DNA from: Halictus rubicundus | Taxonomy: Eukaryota; Arthropoda; Insecta; Hymenoptera; Halictidae | Assembly: GCF_050948215.1 (NCBI RefSeq) | Contig: NC_135151.1 | Coordinates: forward strand, 7,604,220-7,668,219 | DNA length: 64,000 nucleotides | Direction of reading: 5' to 3' | Shown: positions 34,966-46,228 of the stretch, piece after piece | Layout: the number at the start of each line of letters is the position of its first letter | How positions within the stretch are numbered: position 1 is the first letter of the stretch | Notes under the pieces: model-generated | What the model saw: only the letters and a program-made list of their open reading frames with translations | Database searches by the model: none | Told to the model about the DNA's origin: nothing | Position numbers and translations under genes: made by a program

Positions 34966-37385
34966 CGATCGAGGAGTCCCTTCTCGAAAGATTTAATCAA
35001 TTATTTTTTTGAACTTAATTAATAACGCGGCTGTGCGGAGGGAACTTTCTTTTTAACAAATGGTACAGAGCTCGATCAGATCGCGTACAAATTTTATATG
35101 CAATATCGCGATGGAGTGGCAGCGCGGTACCTCTGATTTTTTTAATAGCTGGAGGAACGTAGCAAATTTCCTATCAATTTTTCATCAGATGATTCTCGGG
35201 AATTCCCGGTTTTTCAGGAAGAACAAACATCGTCATACCTTGCGAACGGGGAGAGCCAATCACGGCGAAGCACGTAACAAATTGCTCAATAGCAATAAAT
35301 AGCAAAAAATAGTCGCGCAGAGAATGTTTGTTAATCGAGGAAAACTCGGAAATTTCTTGTACACAATTAACGGTAAAGTGTATTCGGACAAGCAAGATCT
35401 GGGAGCTGCATTTTTTGAGATATTAGAACGATTCTGACGGGCAAACAATTGAAAAAGAAACTTGTCTAATTTTTTTTTATAATAAATTGTGACGAAGTCT
35501 TTCGGACGATACGAAGTGAAACAATGAATTAATACGATCTAAAAATGTGACGGTGTGGATTTTCATGTAAAATAAAAATTGCCTTCATCGCAAGAGCTAC
35601 ATAAGCTACATAGACATTTATTTCTTTGCTTAATCATTGACGTATGATTATTACAGTCACGAATGAAGTTAGAAATTAACTTTTTATTCTGCTGAATAAT
35701 TTTGAAGTGACACTCGTATAATTTGCGTCTTTTAAAGTCTGATTTATTTATTTCCCGTTAGATCTCCGCAAGTAAAGTGTTTGTTTCCTGCCATTTGGTA
35801 ATATATTCAACTCTAAATATATGTATTTCAGACTTGTGAAAAATTGAATTATAGATAGTACATCCAAATATGCTTTTATAAAATCTGCTAAATATTCCAT
35901 GATTTATTTTTTCAACAATGTAATTCTACCAGTCAATTCTTGAACGACGTTTTAATAACTTCTCTGAATGTTTGAGGAACGTAATTTACTGCGAAGTTCG
36001 GGAAGAAAAATCATGGAGGACGCGAGGAAGCGCATCGTTGTGTAACACGGGTGAATCGTGGCAGTTTTGATCATTTCCATCTGAGATATTGATGACAGCG
36101 CACACGCGGTCCGTCGAGCACGGAATTCAGCGATCCGATATCGCGGTGCAGAACGGGAAGCGAGCTTGAATGCGACAGATAGTGGTCCGTGCACAATAAA
36201 ATCAAATGCACTGGCCGTCTGCCGGTGAACACGAAACAACAGCAATATTAGTTTACCTTTAATCGCGACCGGAGCGCAGTGCCGGTCATCGATACGCAAC
36301 CACTCTGTTCCCGTCGTGTCGCTGCACCGAAAGCGCACGTGCGATATGCAAATGCAACAGCCAGCCGCCGCGGTAAGATCAATGCAACAAGTGCGTTGAA
36401 ATTTCCGACGGTGCTTTGTTTGTTGACCGGGCGTCTTGCGATCGTGCGCTCGATCTTCAAATAAAAGTCATTCCACTGATTTTTAAACAAATGGAACTGG
36501 ACGAATTTATGTGACAGGCTAAAAGTTGTAACGTGGAGCGTTTTTCATAAATTTTTTCGAAAACTTTCAGGTCAATTGGTTCGTTCGCTTGTTTATGAAA
36601 AACGAATAAAGATCACTGTACGAAGTATATATTACGTAGGCTGAGTTCTGCAGGCTTTGTTGTACAATCATTGTTGTGCAGCTTGTAGTCTTAAATGAAC
36701 GGAACTGAAACAATTTGAATAACATGCTGAAAGTATAATGAAATTATGTCTAAATCTTCAGATCCATTGATTCGTTAGTTTTTTTTTTGTTATGAAAAAT
36801 GATGAAAAATCAATATATCTCGCATTGTTCGTACGACGTTGCTGACGAGATGACCTCGCAGATATTTCATTTCGTCACGTTTACACGTGTCTCGAGCCAC
36901 TCGTCGCGTCCAGATAGCAGAACATCCGCCCGGAACATCCGTGCTCGGATGTTCCGCGATCATCATTTATTCCACGGCGCGCAATCAAACGGAAAACAGA
37001 TTGATCTCCGTAGAAGATTCGAGGGAATCGATTCTTCTCGGCTGGCGTTGAATTTCTTAGCAGGAATATACAATTTGATTCCTCGATGTCGACTCCGGGA
37101 ATCACGCGCGTGGCTCGCATAGGTCATGGAATGCATAAATAATGTACAGGGGGGGATGTTTTTGCTGGCACCGTTGGGACTAGAGCGAGGACGATCTCCG
37201 GCGAGAGATCCCTCTACGAGAAATCCCGGCGAGAAATACTTCTCTTTAATTGTTTGAACGTCGATTCGGGACCGATAGTTATTCTCTTCACGGTCCAGTT
37301 CGGAACTGTTTGCAAATGAAATTTCTTTCTCGTTAGTTGGCTTGCCGGTGCGGTTCGCCGGCAGCTGTGTCCACTAGAAGCTCAC

Positions 37386-37403
37386 TTTCTCTCTCTCTCT
37401 CTC
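37386..37403 (+). repeat. short (CT)n microsatellite
   Basis: A pure CT run of about nine units. Confidence 0.9.
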
Positions 37404-39100
37404 CCTTGCTCTCTGCCGTCGAGAGAAAATTGAAAAGCAATTCGATATTTTAATGGAGTCAAACAGTGAGCCGTACTGGTTGTTTGAGACACGCACCAGC
37501 CGAACGGGTTACCGAGACGAGCGATTTCAAACTGCGAAGGAAATTGAATCTTCTCCGGGTAAAAATAAAGACCGCGCTGAGAGTAGACGTACTTCTGTGA
37601 TTTTAACGAAATTTCTTTCTGCGAATCTGTAGATTTTCAGAATCTGTCCATCTAGAACTTGTTTGTTCTGTTTAAAGTGTCCCCACGCTCCCCGAACAAT
37701 GTAAATCTTCTTCAATGTTCGTAACACGAATCCTGCGTAAACATAATGCACTTCGTGCAAGCTTCGCTTATTTATAGAAGCGGCCAGCATTGTTGATAAC
37801 AATTGTTAACCCTTTTAATCATGATGTTTTCAGTTTTTACTATAATCTAGTTGATTTTCAATGGAGATGGTTGTATTGATTCTCTCAGCATTCAACTTGT
37901 TAAAAGTTATAAAACATTATTTAATACAATCTTTCGTTAAAAATTGTTCGAAATTGTTGCTGCCGGTGGACTCATTGTTCTGCACAGCAGCTTGATCAAT
38001 ACGGTACAATGGTACAAATAACACGCGTTAATTGTTGATCGAAACGGCGCGCTGGTCCGAGCTAGTAGAAACAGTCGGTATTGGTCAGACATATTAATCA
38101 GTCGTATTCAAACTCGCCCATAGTCGATGAATTTTTACAGTGCGTTTCTCTAGGAGTGTAACACGCGGAATAATATAATGTAAATTCTTCGCTTTATTCT
38201 TTATTTTTTGCGAAACAACCTCGTCCTTGGGTATCCAAGAATTTTGATACAATGTTCGTGAATTTTGTTTGTACGTACCAAATGTTACACTGTGAGAATA
38301 TTCTTTTGTGTGAACACGGAACGAAAAATGAACACAAAATTAGAGATTCAACAACAGGCGCACCGAAAAATCAACTAACAGAACAAAATATGAAATCAAG
38401 AGAAATGTTAATGCTGTCTGTGCTTCTTACAAAAAATCTGATAAAATGTACTTTATTATGAAACAATGACCACGCACCTCGGATCACTTTCAATGAATAT
38501 CTTGTCAGGGTGTGAAACTTGGGAAACGACATCGACGACGAACACACAACCGGTCGCGATACTGCATCCGCGTCGATAAATGTTCGCGAAAAATGAATTA
38601 ATTGACGTAGTTGCCGAGTGCACGGCGAGTCAAATGAAATGCTGAACTCGTCACACGGTTACCACCACGACCACAGTTCGCCCTTGCCGTTCTCCCTTTC
38701 CGCTTTGATGTCACGTCGCGTCCTGTAAGCGGACGATTACAATCGCATTCGGAATGGTATCGGAAGATAAGAATTGACAAGGCCGCGTCTGGCCGAGTGT
38801 TATCGACACCGAGAAGGCCTTTCTGTCGTTAAGGACGATGAAAATCGATGTTCCTTGCTAATTGAATCGGCCAACCTTGAATACTTCTCGGTTTGAAGGT
38901 ACGGTCAGGGTTAACGCGACTCCCTACACTCCGTAGAACTGCGAGTCCAGTGGACACACCGGGAAAAAATGATGCTGGCAAATGTATAACGTAAATAAAA
39001 ATCGTATTGTTAAGCTTTGTCCATGCTGAAACAACATCGAGCAATCGTTTGTTGCCTTCGTTCTTTTTTGGTTCAGTGTGAACGTAGCTTTACTGTTACT

Positions 39101-39302
39101 AGACTGCGGATCTTTTCGCGTTTATAACAAAAATGATGAAATATAAAACAGCGAAAGGATTACAAGAATTTAAGAGGATATTGATATGTTATCGTCAACT
39201 CGTTCAAATTGCTTGGAGGAAGAAACGAATTTTTGTCTCTGTACCTTGCAGTTGATGCAAACAATTTTTATAACAAATAATTTTTATACAAATCCGCGGT
39301 CT
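39101..39302. mobile_element. AGACTGCGG-family MITE
   Basis: The ends AGACTGCGGATCTTTTCGC and ACAAATCCGCGGTCT are inverted. The internal GCAGTTGATGCAAACAATTTTTATA matches the right part of the 3035 copy, so orientation is the same. Confidence 0.75.
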
Positions 39303-39904
39303 ACGTGCTATAAATCGAACTAGATTCGCAAAGTTCAAAGCCTAACAATTGCCTAGACAGAAAGATTGAATCAATAGGAGTAGGGAAGATCTCGAAAGCA
39401 GCCCTTCAAAGGATCGTAACTCGTTGCTTGCGTAATAATAAAAGAATGTTTCCTTGATGACGCGATCCTTCCTCCATGTTCCAATCGGAGAAGGCTTGTT
39501 CCGTGAGATCCAGACTTCTTATCGTTCGGCAGAGAAGCGACACAGCATCAGCCCTTTTGAAAGGGCACCCTCGCGAACCTCAGAATCCTCTCGTCGAATC
39601 CTCTCTCCGAGACGAACGAGATCCCCGGTCGTAAATCATATCTCGATAATGAGAGAACCCGAGAGCCAGGGCCTCGCGATGACGATAACGAAGTCGGCAA
39701 TATGATTTATTTCGCCTCGGCGTCGACGTCGACGTTTTTACCACCGTGCCGCGTCATTGGCATAACGAGCCGCGTTCAACAACGTCGACAAGCGAAACGG
39801 CCGGCTAGAAAAAAAAAAGAAAAGAAAAAGGACCGATGAACAAATGCTGTTCTTTCGAATATTTATTTTTCCCGTGAACGCGCTTCAAACATTTCCAACG
39901 ATTA
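39303..39904. other. stretch without identified genes
   Basis: A GC-richer block at 39470-39790 has many CG dinucleotides and a GTCGACGTCGACG run, but no exon is supportable. Confidence 0.4.
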
Positions 39905-40667
39905 TACAGAATGAGGCACTAGCTATTGCCACCTACAATAACTCGGAAAGTATGATAGTAGCGGAAAAGTTTTTCAAACGAAAGATGCATGGGACAACAG
40001 AAGCTGTAATATAGCGTTAATCTTTCTTTTCCTAGGTGAAGTCGCTTCAGAGATGTGAAGATCACCTTTGTTTTTTTTCAATAGAATGCTACGTTTTGGT
40101 ACCTGTTTTCTGGTAGCGGCTATTGAAACGAATCCAATGAGGTGCAACATTGAGGTCTTTGAAGATCAGCAAATGTCATTTGACAAAGAAATCGAAATAA
40201 ACTTGAGTAGTATTGAGTAGTATTTCTTATCACCTCGGCACTTGTCGAATCACATGCTGTAACAATTTATGGTACAAATGTATTCAATTGTACGGCACGT
40301 AGAGTGAGAACGTTGAGGACATCTTTCAGCGTATTTACTAAGCCTGGCAATGACAAATAAACACTTCTGGACGATATCGCAGGACATAAATATAAGAATG
40401 GTAAGATTAGTTCGCTGATCTTCAAATACCTTAATGTTGCACCTCGTTGGATTCGTCTCAATAGCCGCTATCAGAAAACAGGTACCAAAACATAGCATTC
40501 TATTAAAAAAAGAAAAAACAAAGGTGACCTTCACACCTAGGGAAAAAAAGATTAACGCCATATTACAGGCCCTGTTGTTCCATGCATCTTTCGTTTGGAA
40601 AACTTTTCTGCTACTATCATACTTTCGGAATTGTTGTAGGTGGCAATGGTTAGTGCCTCATCCTGTA
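39905..40667. mobile_element. long-hairpin mariner-like MITE (763 bp)
   Basis: TA duplications stand at 39903-39904 and 40668-40669. Arms of about 260 bp (39905-40175 and 40413-40667) are inverted copies: TACAGAATGAGGCACTAGC pairs with GTGCCTCATCCTGTA, GGAAAAGTTTTTCAAACGAAAG with its complement, and GAATGCTACGTTTTGGTACC with its complement. The arms share GGTGAYCTTC and GAATGCTAC blocks with the dead mariner element at 51008, so it is likely a deletion derivative of that group. No transposase motif is seen in the loop of about 240 bp. Confidence 0.85.
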
Positions 40668-41660
40668 TAAAATAAGAACTTCGATACGTATTACAGAATT
40701 TTTTTTAGATTTTCTTAACGCCTGGAAAAGTGACGAAATTAGTCGCGAACATAAACGATCCAGCACGCAGACAGTGTCGATAAAAATAAGGGGTTGCAGA
40801 CAGAGGGGGTTAATTGATTCGGATAAACGAGGTTCTGCTATAGGTTATAATATACTGTTGACAGAACGGAACATCGAACAGGATGTTTAAAGGTATCGAT
40901 TATTCGGCATTCGAATGTGTGCGCTACGCTTGAAAAGAACGAGCGGTACACGTCCGTGTAATTGAACGTCCGAAGCTTCCCCCATATGCATGGAAATTAC
41001 AGCGAGCAGTTCTAACAAAGATTATATCCGGGATAACGAAGCCGAAATTAACTTGATCCAATATTTTTACGACAACGCTGAAATTGCTTTTTAATTGTCC
41101 CCCTTTGCTTCCCGCTCTTTCACTCGACACGCCATCCATCTACCATCCCCGGATTGCCGTTGATTCTTCCTCGACGAAGGGCTGTCCAATAATACGAGGA
41201 AACATGCACGCGTGTCCTGCTATCTAAGGGATGGAAGATTAAAGATGGGAGCGGCGTGATTAACCAGGAAAGGGCGAGTTAACTCGTCCTTTATGATCGT
41301 TCTATTTATATTCGTATCACTTCTTTCCGCATCTATTTGCGAAAATTTTAGCATTTAATGTGGCTCCGATTGTAGCATGACTTTTGATGAATTGAGATCG
41401 AAGTTTGATTACGCCACACATACTCCCTTTATTTCGGTTAACACCTGTATTCCAATTATTTCTGCTAACCATTGGCAATGTCAAGGAGAAACCGCTCAGG
41501 TTCGCATATTCACGGAGGTTCTTAGTTTTTTTTTCTTAAAATTGTTTTAACAGGACTAGTTTATGTCATGGGATCGTTTAATCAAATATCACATTTTCAA
41601 TTTTGACTGAATGGCAAAACAAGATTCGTATTGGGGCCCTGGGTGAATAACATAATTAAT
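40668..41660. other. stretch without identified genes
   Basis: Ordinary AT-rich DNA with a few CpG-rich words; nothing could be named. Confidence 0.4.
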
Positions 41661-41787
41661 AGACTGCTCATCTTCATGTAAAATAAAAATTTGCTGCATT
41701 TCTTATAGGATATAGGACTTTCAATTTCTACACTGTGTCAAATTGCAGCTACTCATTTTTGTTATAACTGCATAATATCCGTAGTCT
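41661..41787 (-). mobile_element. AGACTGCGG-family MITE, short inverted copy
   Basis: It starts AGACTGCTCATCTTCATGTA followed by AAATAAAAATTTGCTGCA, which is the right end of the family, and finishes TGCATAATATCCGTAGTCT. Orientation is therefore opposite to the neighbouring copy, which begins 8 bp further on. Confidence 0.65.
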
Positions 41788-41794
41788 AATAACT

Positions 41795-41995
41795 AGACTG
41801 CGGATTTTATGCACATTTATGATAAAAATGAACAGGTGTAATTTGAAACAATAAAACTATTAGACGAATTTAAAGCCACCGTTATATTATTCTTAATCTA
41901 TAGAACATATTAAGAAAGAAATTAAATTTTTATTTGAACCCAGTTTGTTGCAATTCAAATAGAATATTTTTATTTTGCATAAAGATCCGCAGTCT
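41795..41995 (+). mobile_element. AGACTGCGG-family MITE
   Basis: The ends AGACTGCGGATTTTATGCA and TGCATAAAGATCCGCAGTCT are perfect or near-perfect inverted repeats. At about 200 bp it is the best-preserved copy in the window. Confidence 0.85.
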
Positions 41996-44034
41996 ACTAA
42001 TAACTAATTCTTCGACGAAGAATTTTGCCACCCCTACACGATTAACATTGCAGTCAATGAGTCAATGAAATAATTCATAAACAAGAAGAAATGATTAATA
42101 AGCAAGTTGTTTAGACCGAGGTTTGTATTTGTTCAATAACATTCGTTTTGTTTTTAGAACGGAGGAATAAAATTTTCTGATATACAGAATGATAGTTTTT
42201 TAACATTCAGAACGACAACCAGAGAAACAAGTTCATCACTGGTCCCCACAATGAAAGCTAAAGCATTTCAGGCATCATTTACCGACCATTTAATTCAATA
42301 TTTGTTTGCGCAGAATATCAATCGAATCGCACGAATAAAAACGGAAAAATCAATTCGCATCTGGGAAAAAACTGTGCAACTGTATAACGCACATGCATTC
42401 ACGCTGTTTCGAAATAGATTTTCCCCTAGAGAGATCAACTTTTTGAAATATTCCGCAATTTCCCTCTGAAAAGGAGATGTAATTAGTCTGAGATATACAG
42501 GGCATATCGTGAGCACGCTTAAAATTAGTTACGTGCATTCCTTCATAATATAATTCTCATCTCATTGAAGTTACAGTTTAATTTTAGCCCTTATGCTTTA
42601 ATCCAACCATTTTTATCTTACTCATTATCTCGTACTGTCATGTTATAATTGCCAAGGTCAGTAGCCTTAAAAACAAAGCAATTTATTGAACAAAATCAAG
42701 ATGGAAAAATTAAGACGATGATACTCACTATTCTCTCGGTATTCTTCTTACATTTTGAAAATTCTAACCTTCAGATACGTAGTTCCTTTTCTCATTTTCG
42801 TGGGACTTAACACTCAAAATATTAAAGAAATAGGTATGTACAATTAAACTACAACAATGGAGAAATAAACAATTTCACTGTAGCCGAAACAGGAAGTGGA
42901 TGATTTTTCACTCGAGTAACATATGGGCCGTTTAATACAAAAGTGGTGTGGTTCATAAAAAAACTTATAATACTTAGTATATAAATTGTTGTGTACTTTA
43001 TAACTAATGTACATGACGATTAACCCAGTATCTAGTAAATAACAACAAATTATTTTACATTCCTACGTTGATTATATACGATAAAAAAAAATTGGTAATC
43101 TTAGGTAATTCTCAAATGGCTCTCCTTTAAAATTTCCTTTTTTTAACTTATGTTACTTTTCTTATGAATGAACCATTTGTCTGTCTGATATTCTGTTTTA
43201 TAGAACTTCTATTGCAATGATTAACCGTTTTGACTTGCGCCAATTTTACGTTGAACAGCTCACATAAAGGTGGTGATTTGGGTTTTAGGTCTTGCAGAGT
43301 TATGATTGTGGGACTAATATCTTGATGTTTGGAACTAACGAGAAAGAGCTAATTGGTCGTGTAGGTTTGCGTTAGCGAGATTGACACTGCGGCTCAATCG
43401 CGGCGGAAACGTGTCATCGCGGGAACCATTGTGCTCGGTATATAGCGTCGGGTAATGACGCATTCAAATCGGGATTACATTGTTTGGGCCCAGTAGACGG
43501 GATCGATTTGCTGGGTGGCTCTAATCGTTGAACTCTGACCCACTTTTCGGTCAAGAGTAACAACCACTCGACATTGATCTCCGCCGTGCGAATGAGGGCC
43601 GAGGGCGCAGAACAGAATGTTGAACCGAGATTAATCGCTGTAAGATGCACGCGAGAGATAATTCGGAATTGCTGGGATTCGCCGCGACAGTCACGACATT
43701 GCTACCATTTCTTCCGGTCTCGCCAACGGCGTTCGCACGTTTGCCATACACTCTGTGTAACCTTAAACACAACAGCCTCAAACCTTCTTTTAATCATGTC
43801 AATTTATCGTTCATTTTGTAGCACTTTTACTTTAACCCTTTCAGGATCAATCCCGATATATAATCAGGATTTAATTTCTAACATTGCAGACATGTAATTT
43901 AATTCCGTACATAGCAAAAGATCAGTGTTGCCCATTTTTCTCATCAGTATTGCCCATTTTTCTCAGGAAGCTTCTATACAATGATCTAATTCTTCACAAA
44001 AACGTTCTTTGTAATTTAGAGTTAAAATAAAAAG
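41996..44034. other. stretch without identified genes
   Basis: A solo TACAGGGCATATCGTGAGC string at 42496 may be a single transposon end. A short direct repeat (CAGTNTTGCCCATTTTTCTCA twice) lies at 43921-43970. No gene is seen. Confidence 0.4.
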
Positions 44035-44420
44035 TACAGTAAAGTCTTGATCTAAGCCGAACGGAGCTACACGATCTTAGTTCGCCTATCCCCTCCACTG
44101 GGGGGCATACCCCGCGAGGGGCCGAGAAGTTCGAGCTGCTTCGATACCGGGTCGGGTATGTCGGTGTGAACCACTACTAATCCAATTACAAAACTTCTTT
44201 ATTTTTCATTATTTTTTTATGGGACTTTCGCCAACTTATTCGTGGCATTTTTCTGATTACATTGACACTAAAGAAGATATAATTTGAACCTTTTCTGAGT
44301 ATAATTTGACCTTGAGTCCTTTACTAAGTTCGGCGCGATCCGCGCGGTCACAAGAAAATAGTAGCTCTACACGATCTATGTCACAGCACGGACCCGAGGA
44401 TTCGGCTTAGATCAAGACTT
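44035..44420 (+). mobile_element. TACAGTAAAGTCTTGATC-family MITE, right tip lost
   Basis: The left end TACAGTAAAGTCTTGATCTA is mirrored by GGCTTAGATCAAGACTT at the right, where the last bases (TACTGTA) are missing. Internal CCAATTACAAAACTTCTTTA and CTTTCGCCAACTTATTCGTG match the copy at 55815 in reverse. Confidence 0.8.
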
Positions 44421-45134
44421 GAATCTTCGGCTTGAATCTCCGATTTTAAAATTATGTGAGTAAAAATTTAAGATGCGTTTTCAAAATTCGTCTTCCCTGA
44501 TTAAAAATTGGTCCTGAACAAAGAAGTAAAAATTTCGATGAAATTATAGATGGACAATATGGATATGTGTTTCGTGAGAGATCGTTCGTAATTTCACGTT
44601 GGCCCATTAATTATTGCGAATCGGTTTAGCAAGGTTGTACGTATAAACATATTCATGGATCAGCTCGTCGATGAGTATTTCTCTTAAATTTACATTGTTT
44701 TTCATATTTCCCTTGCGATACATCGGCGAACGTCATAAAATAATTCGGTGAAATGTGAGGATCACCGTAAACAATGTTAATTAATATATACTGCGCAAAC
44801 AATTAATTACTCTCGTTTCGATAAATTCATTTCGAACATTGCCAATTCGAATCCACGATTATGCAAAATACAGGCCAGAGACCAGTTCAATTAATGTTTT
44901 TCAAAAATAAACGTTACATCGTTCGCCCAGCCTACAACGAAGACGGCTAATTGAAAGTCGACTAATTAACACGTCGCGTCGACCGCCGAGTGTGTCACGC
45001 TCGTACTGGATACTGTCCATTCTCTCAATCAAAATTTGTGATCCATATTCATGCAATAGAAATACACGATAAAAGTGTTTGTCAAATATATGTAAATGTC
45101 TTTCACATACTTTTACGGGGCGATTCAAATTTAA

Positions 45135-45342
45135 CCGTTAGCACTCGAATGGCGACTGTAAGGCGTCACTAAAAATTGCTGTATCAAAATATTTTTTACA
45201 TTATTAAATTTGTTTGTATTTAATAAATTACTAAACACTTCAGTATTGTACTAGTAAATTGTACCATTTTCATCTTACCAGAAATCTTCTAGGTCGGAAG
45301 AAATGTTTCGTTTTGGAGTTAAAATAGCTTCGAGTGCAAGGG
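45135..45342. mobile_element. TTAA MITE with GCACTCGA ends (208 bp)
   Basis: TTAA stands at 45131-45134 and 45343-45346. The left end CCGTTAGCACTCGAATGG mirrors the right CTTCGAGTGCAAGGG. The interior is AT-rich and non-coding. Confidence 0.8.
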
Positions 45343-45515
45343 TTAACTTTGTAGTACTGTAAGCAATTATCGAGAGCATGTGCAGACTAAATATTTGCTC
45401 ACGCATATTTGCAGAGACAATTTACCAGCTCACTAATAATTATCGACAAACAAGTAATCTTTCAATATTTATCAAATTCAATGTCTGCCTCGCGTAAAGA
45501 AAATATTTATGCTGC

Positions 45516-45895
45516 TCGTTAAATGGGGCGAGACTTGAAAGACGTAAATAATAAGTTACTGAGTTCAAAGCTGCACAGAATTAGGTCTGATCGTGAGTTA
45601 AGCATTAAAATGTGACACTAAATTGTAGCAATAAAATGGAAGAGGACTTGAGAGATGCAAATAACAAATGTGTGAGCTCAAAGTTAGACTCGGTTAGTTG
45701 CAATAAAATGCTAAATGCTGGCAATAAAATGAAACAGGACTGGAACGATGCAAATAAGGAATGCATGAGCTCAACGTTGTACGTAATTACATCTGGAACA
45801 ACTACAACGTTGCTCTAAAGGTTCCAGTCATAAAGTGGAACGAGACTCGCAAAATTCAGACAGCAAACGAATGAATTCAAAGTTGCAGGGAGTAA
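45516..45895 (+). repeat. degenerate tandem repeat, about 57-bp core in four copies
   Basis: The core (ATGGAAGAGGACTTGAGAGA, then TGCAAATAAC and GAGCTCAAAGTTG) starts at 45523, 45636, 45729 and 45835. Read as codons each core gives a similar 19-residue unit (MGRDLKDVNNKLLSSKL, MEEDLRDANNKCVSSKL, MKQDWNDANKECMSSTL, VERDSQNSDSKRMNSKL), with no indels inside a core. Only the middle two copies are in the same frame, so no continuous protein exists now. Confidence 0.6.
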
Positions 45896-45936
45896 TAGAC
45901 TCTTATTAACTAAGGCGGTTCATTTATTTCGAGTTG

Positions 45937-46228
45937 GCCATGCCACATTGAGAATAGCCTTTCTTTTATACTGATTGTTTAGGTGTAGAAGAGTGAATAC
46001 CACATTATCTCGTGCGGTCAAATTGACCGGCCGCGGCAGGTAGGACAAGATACATATATTTCTTGGGGGAAAAAAAATAAAACGAGATATAAATACTGAA
46101 AACTACATTGCATACATACTGTAAGAAAAGTCGTAAAGATAAATCGCGATGTGATAATGTTATGTGTGTACGAAATTGTACGCAGAAGTTTGAAAAGGTC
46201 AAATTGACCGGCCCTGATAGGTTTAGTG
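45937..46228 (+). mobile_element. TTAA-ended repeat with GGTCAAATTGACC palindromes
   Basis: It ends TAGGTTTAGTG followed by TTAA (46229-46232). It is the reverse complement of 59976-60207: shared blocks include CCACATTGAGAATAGCCTTT, GAAGAGTGAATACC and CGGTCAAATTGACCGGCC. The palindrome occurs twice (near 46016 and 46197). The left border is set only by the extent of similarity. Confidence 0.65.

Larger units (their letters stand above)
32480..39100. other. downstream intron (inferred), no exon found
   Basis: After the exon B donor no further coding exon is recognisable, and in particular nothing resembling a C2 domain. Apart from the small MITE at 32762 and two CT microsatellites I can name nothing. 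CpG-rich patches at about 34320-34520, 36240-36460 and 36880-37110 have no clear splice borders or domains. Confidence 0.45.
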
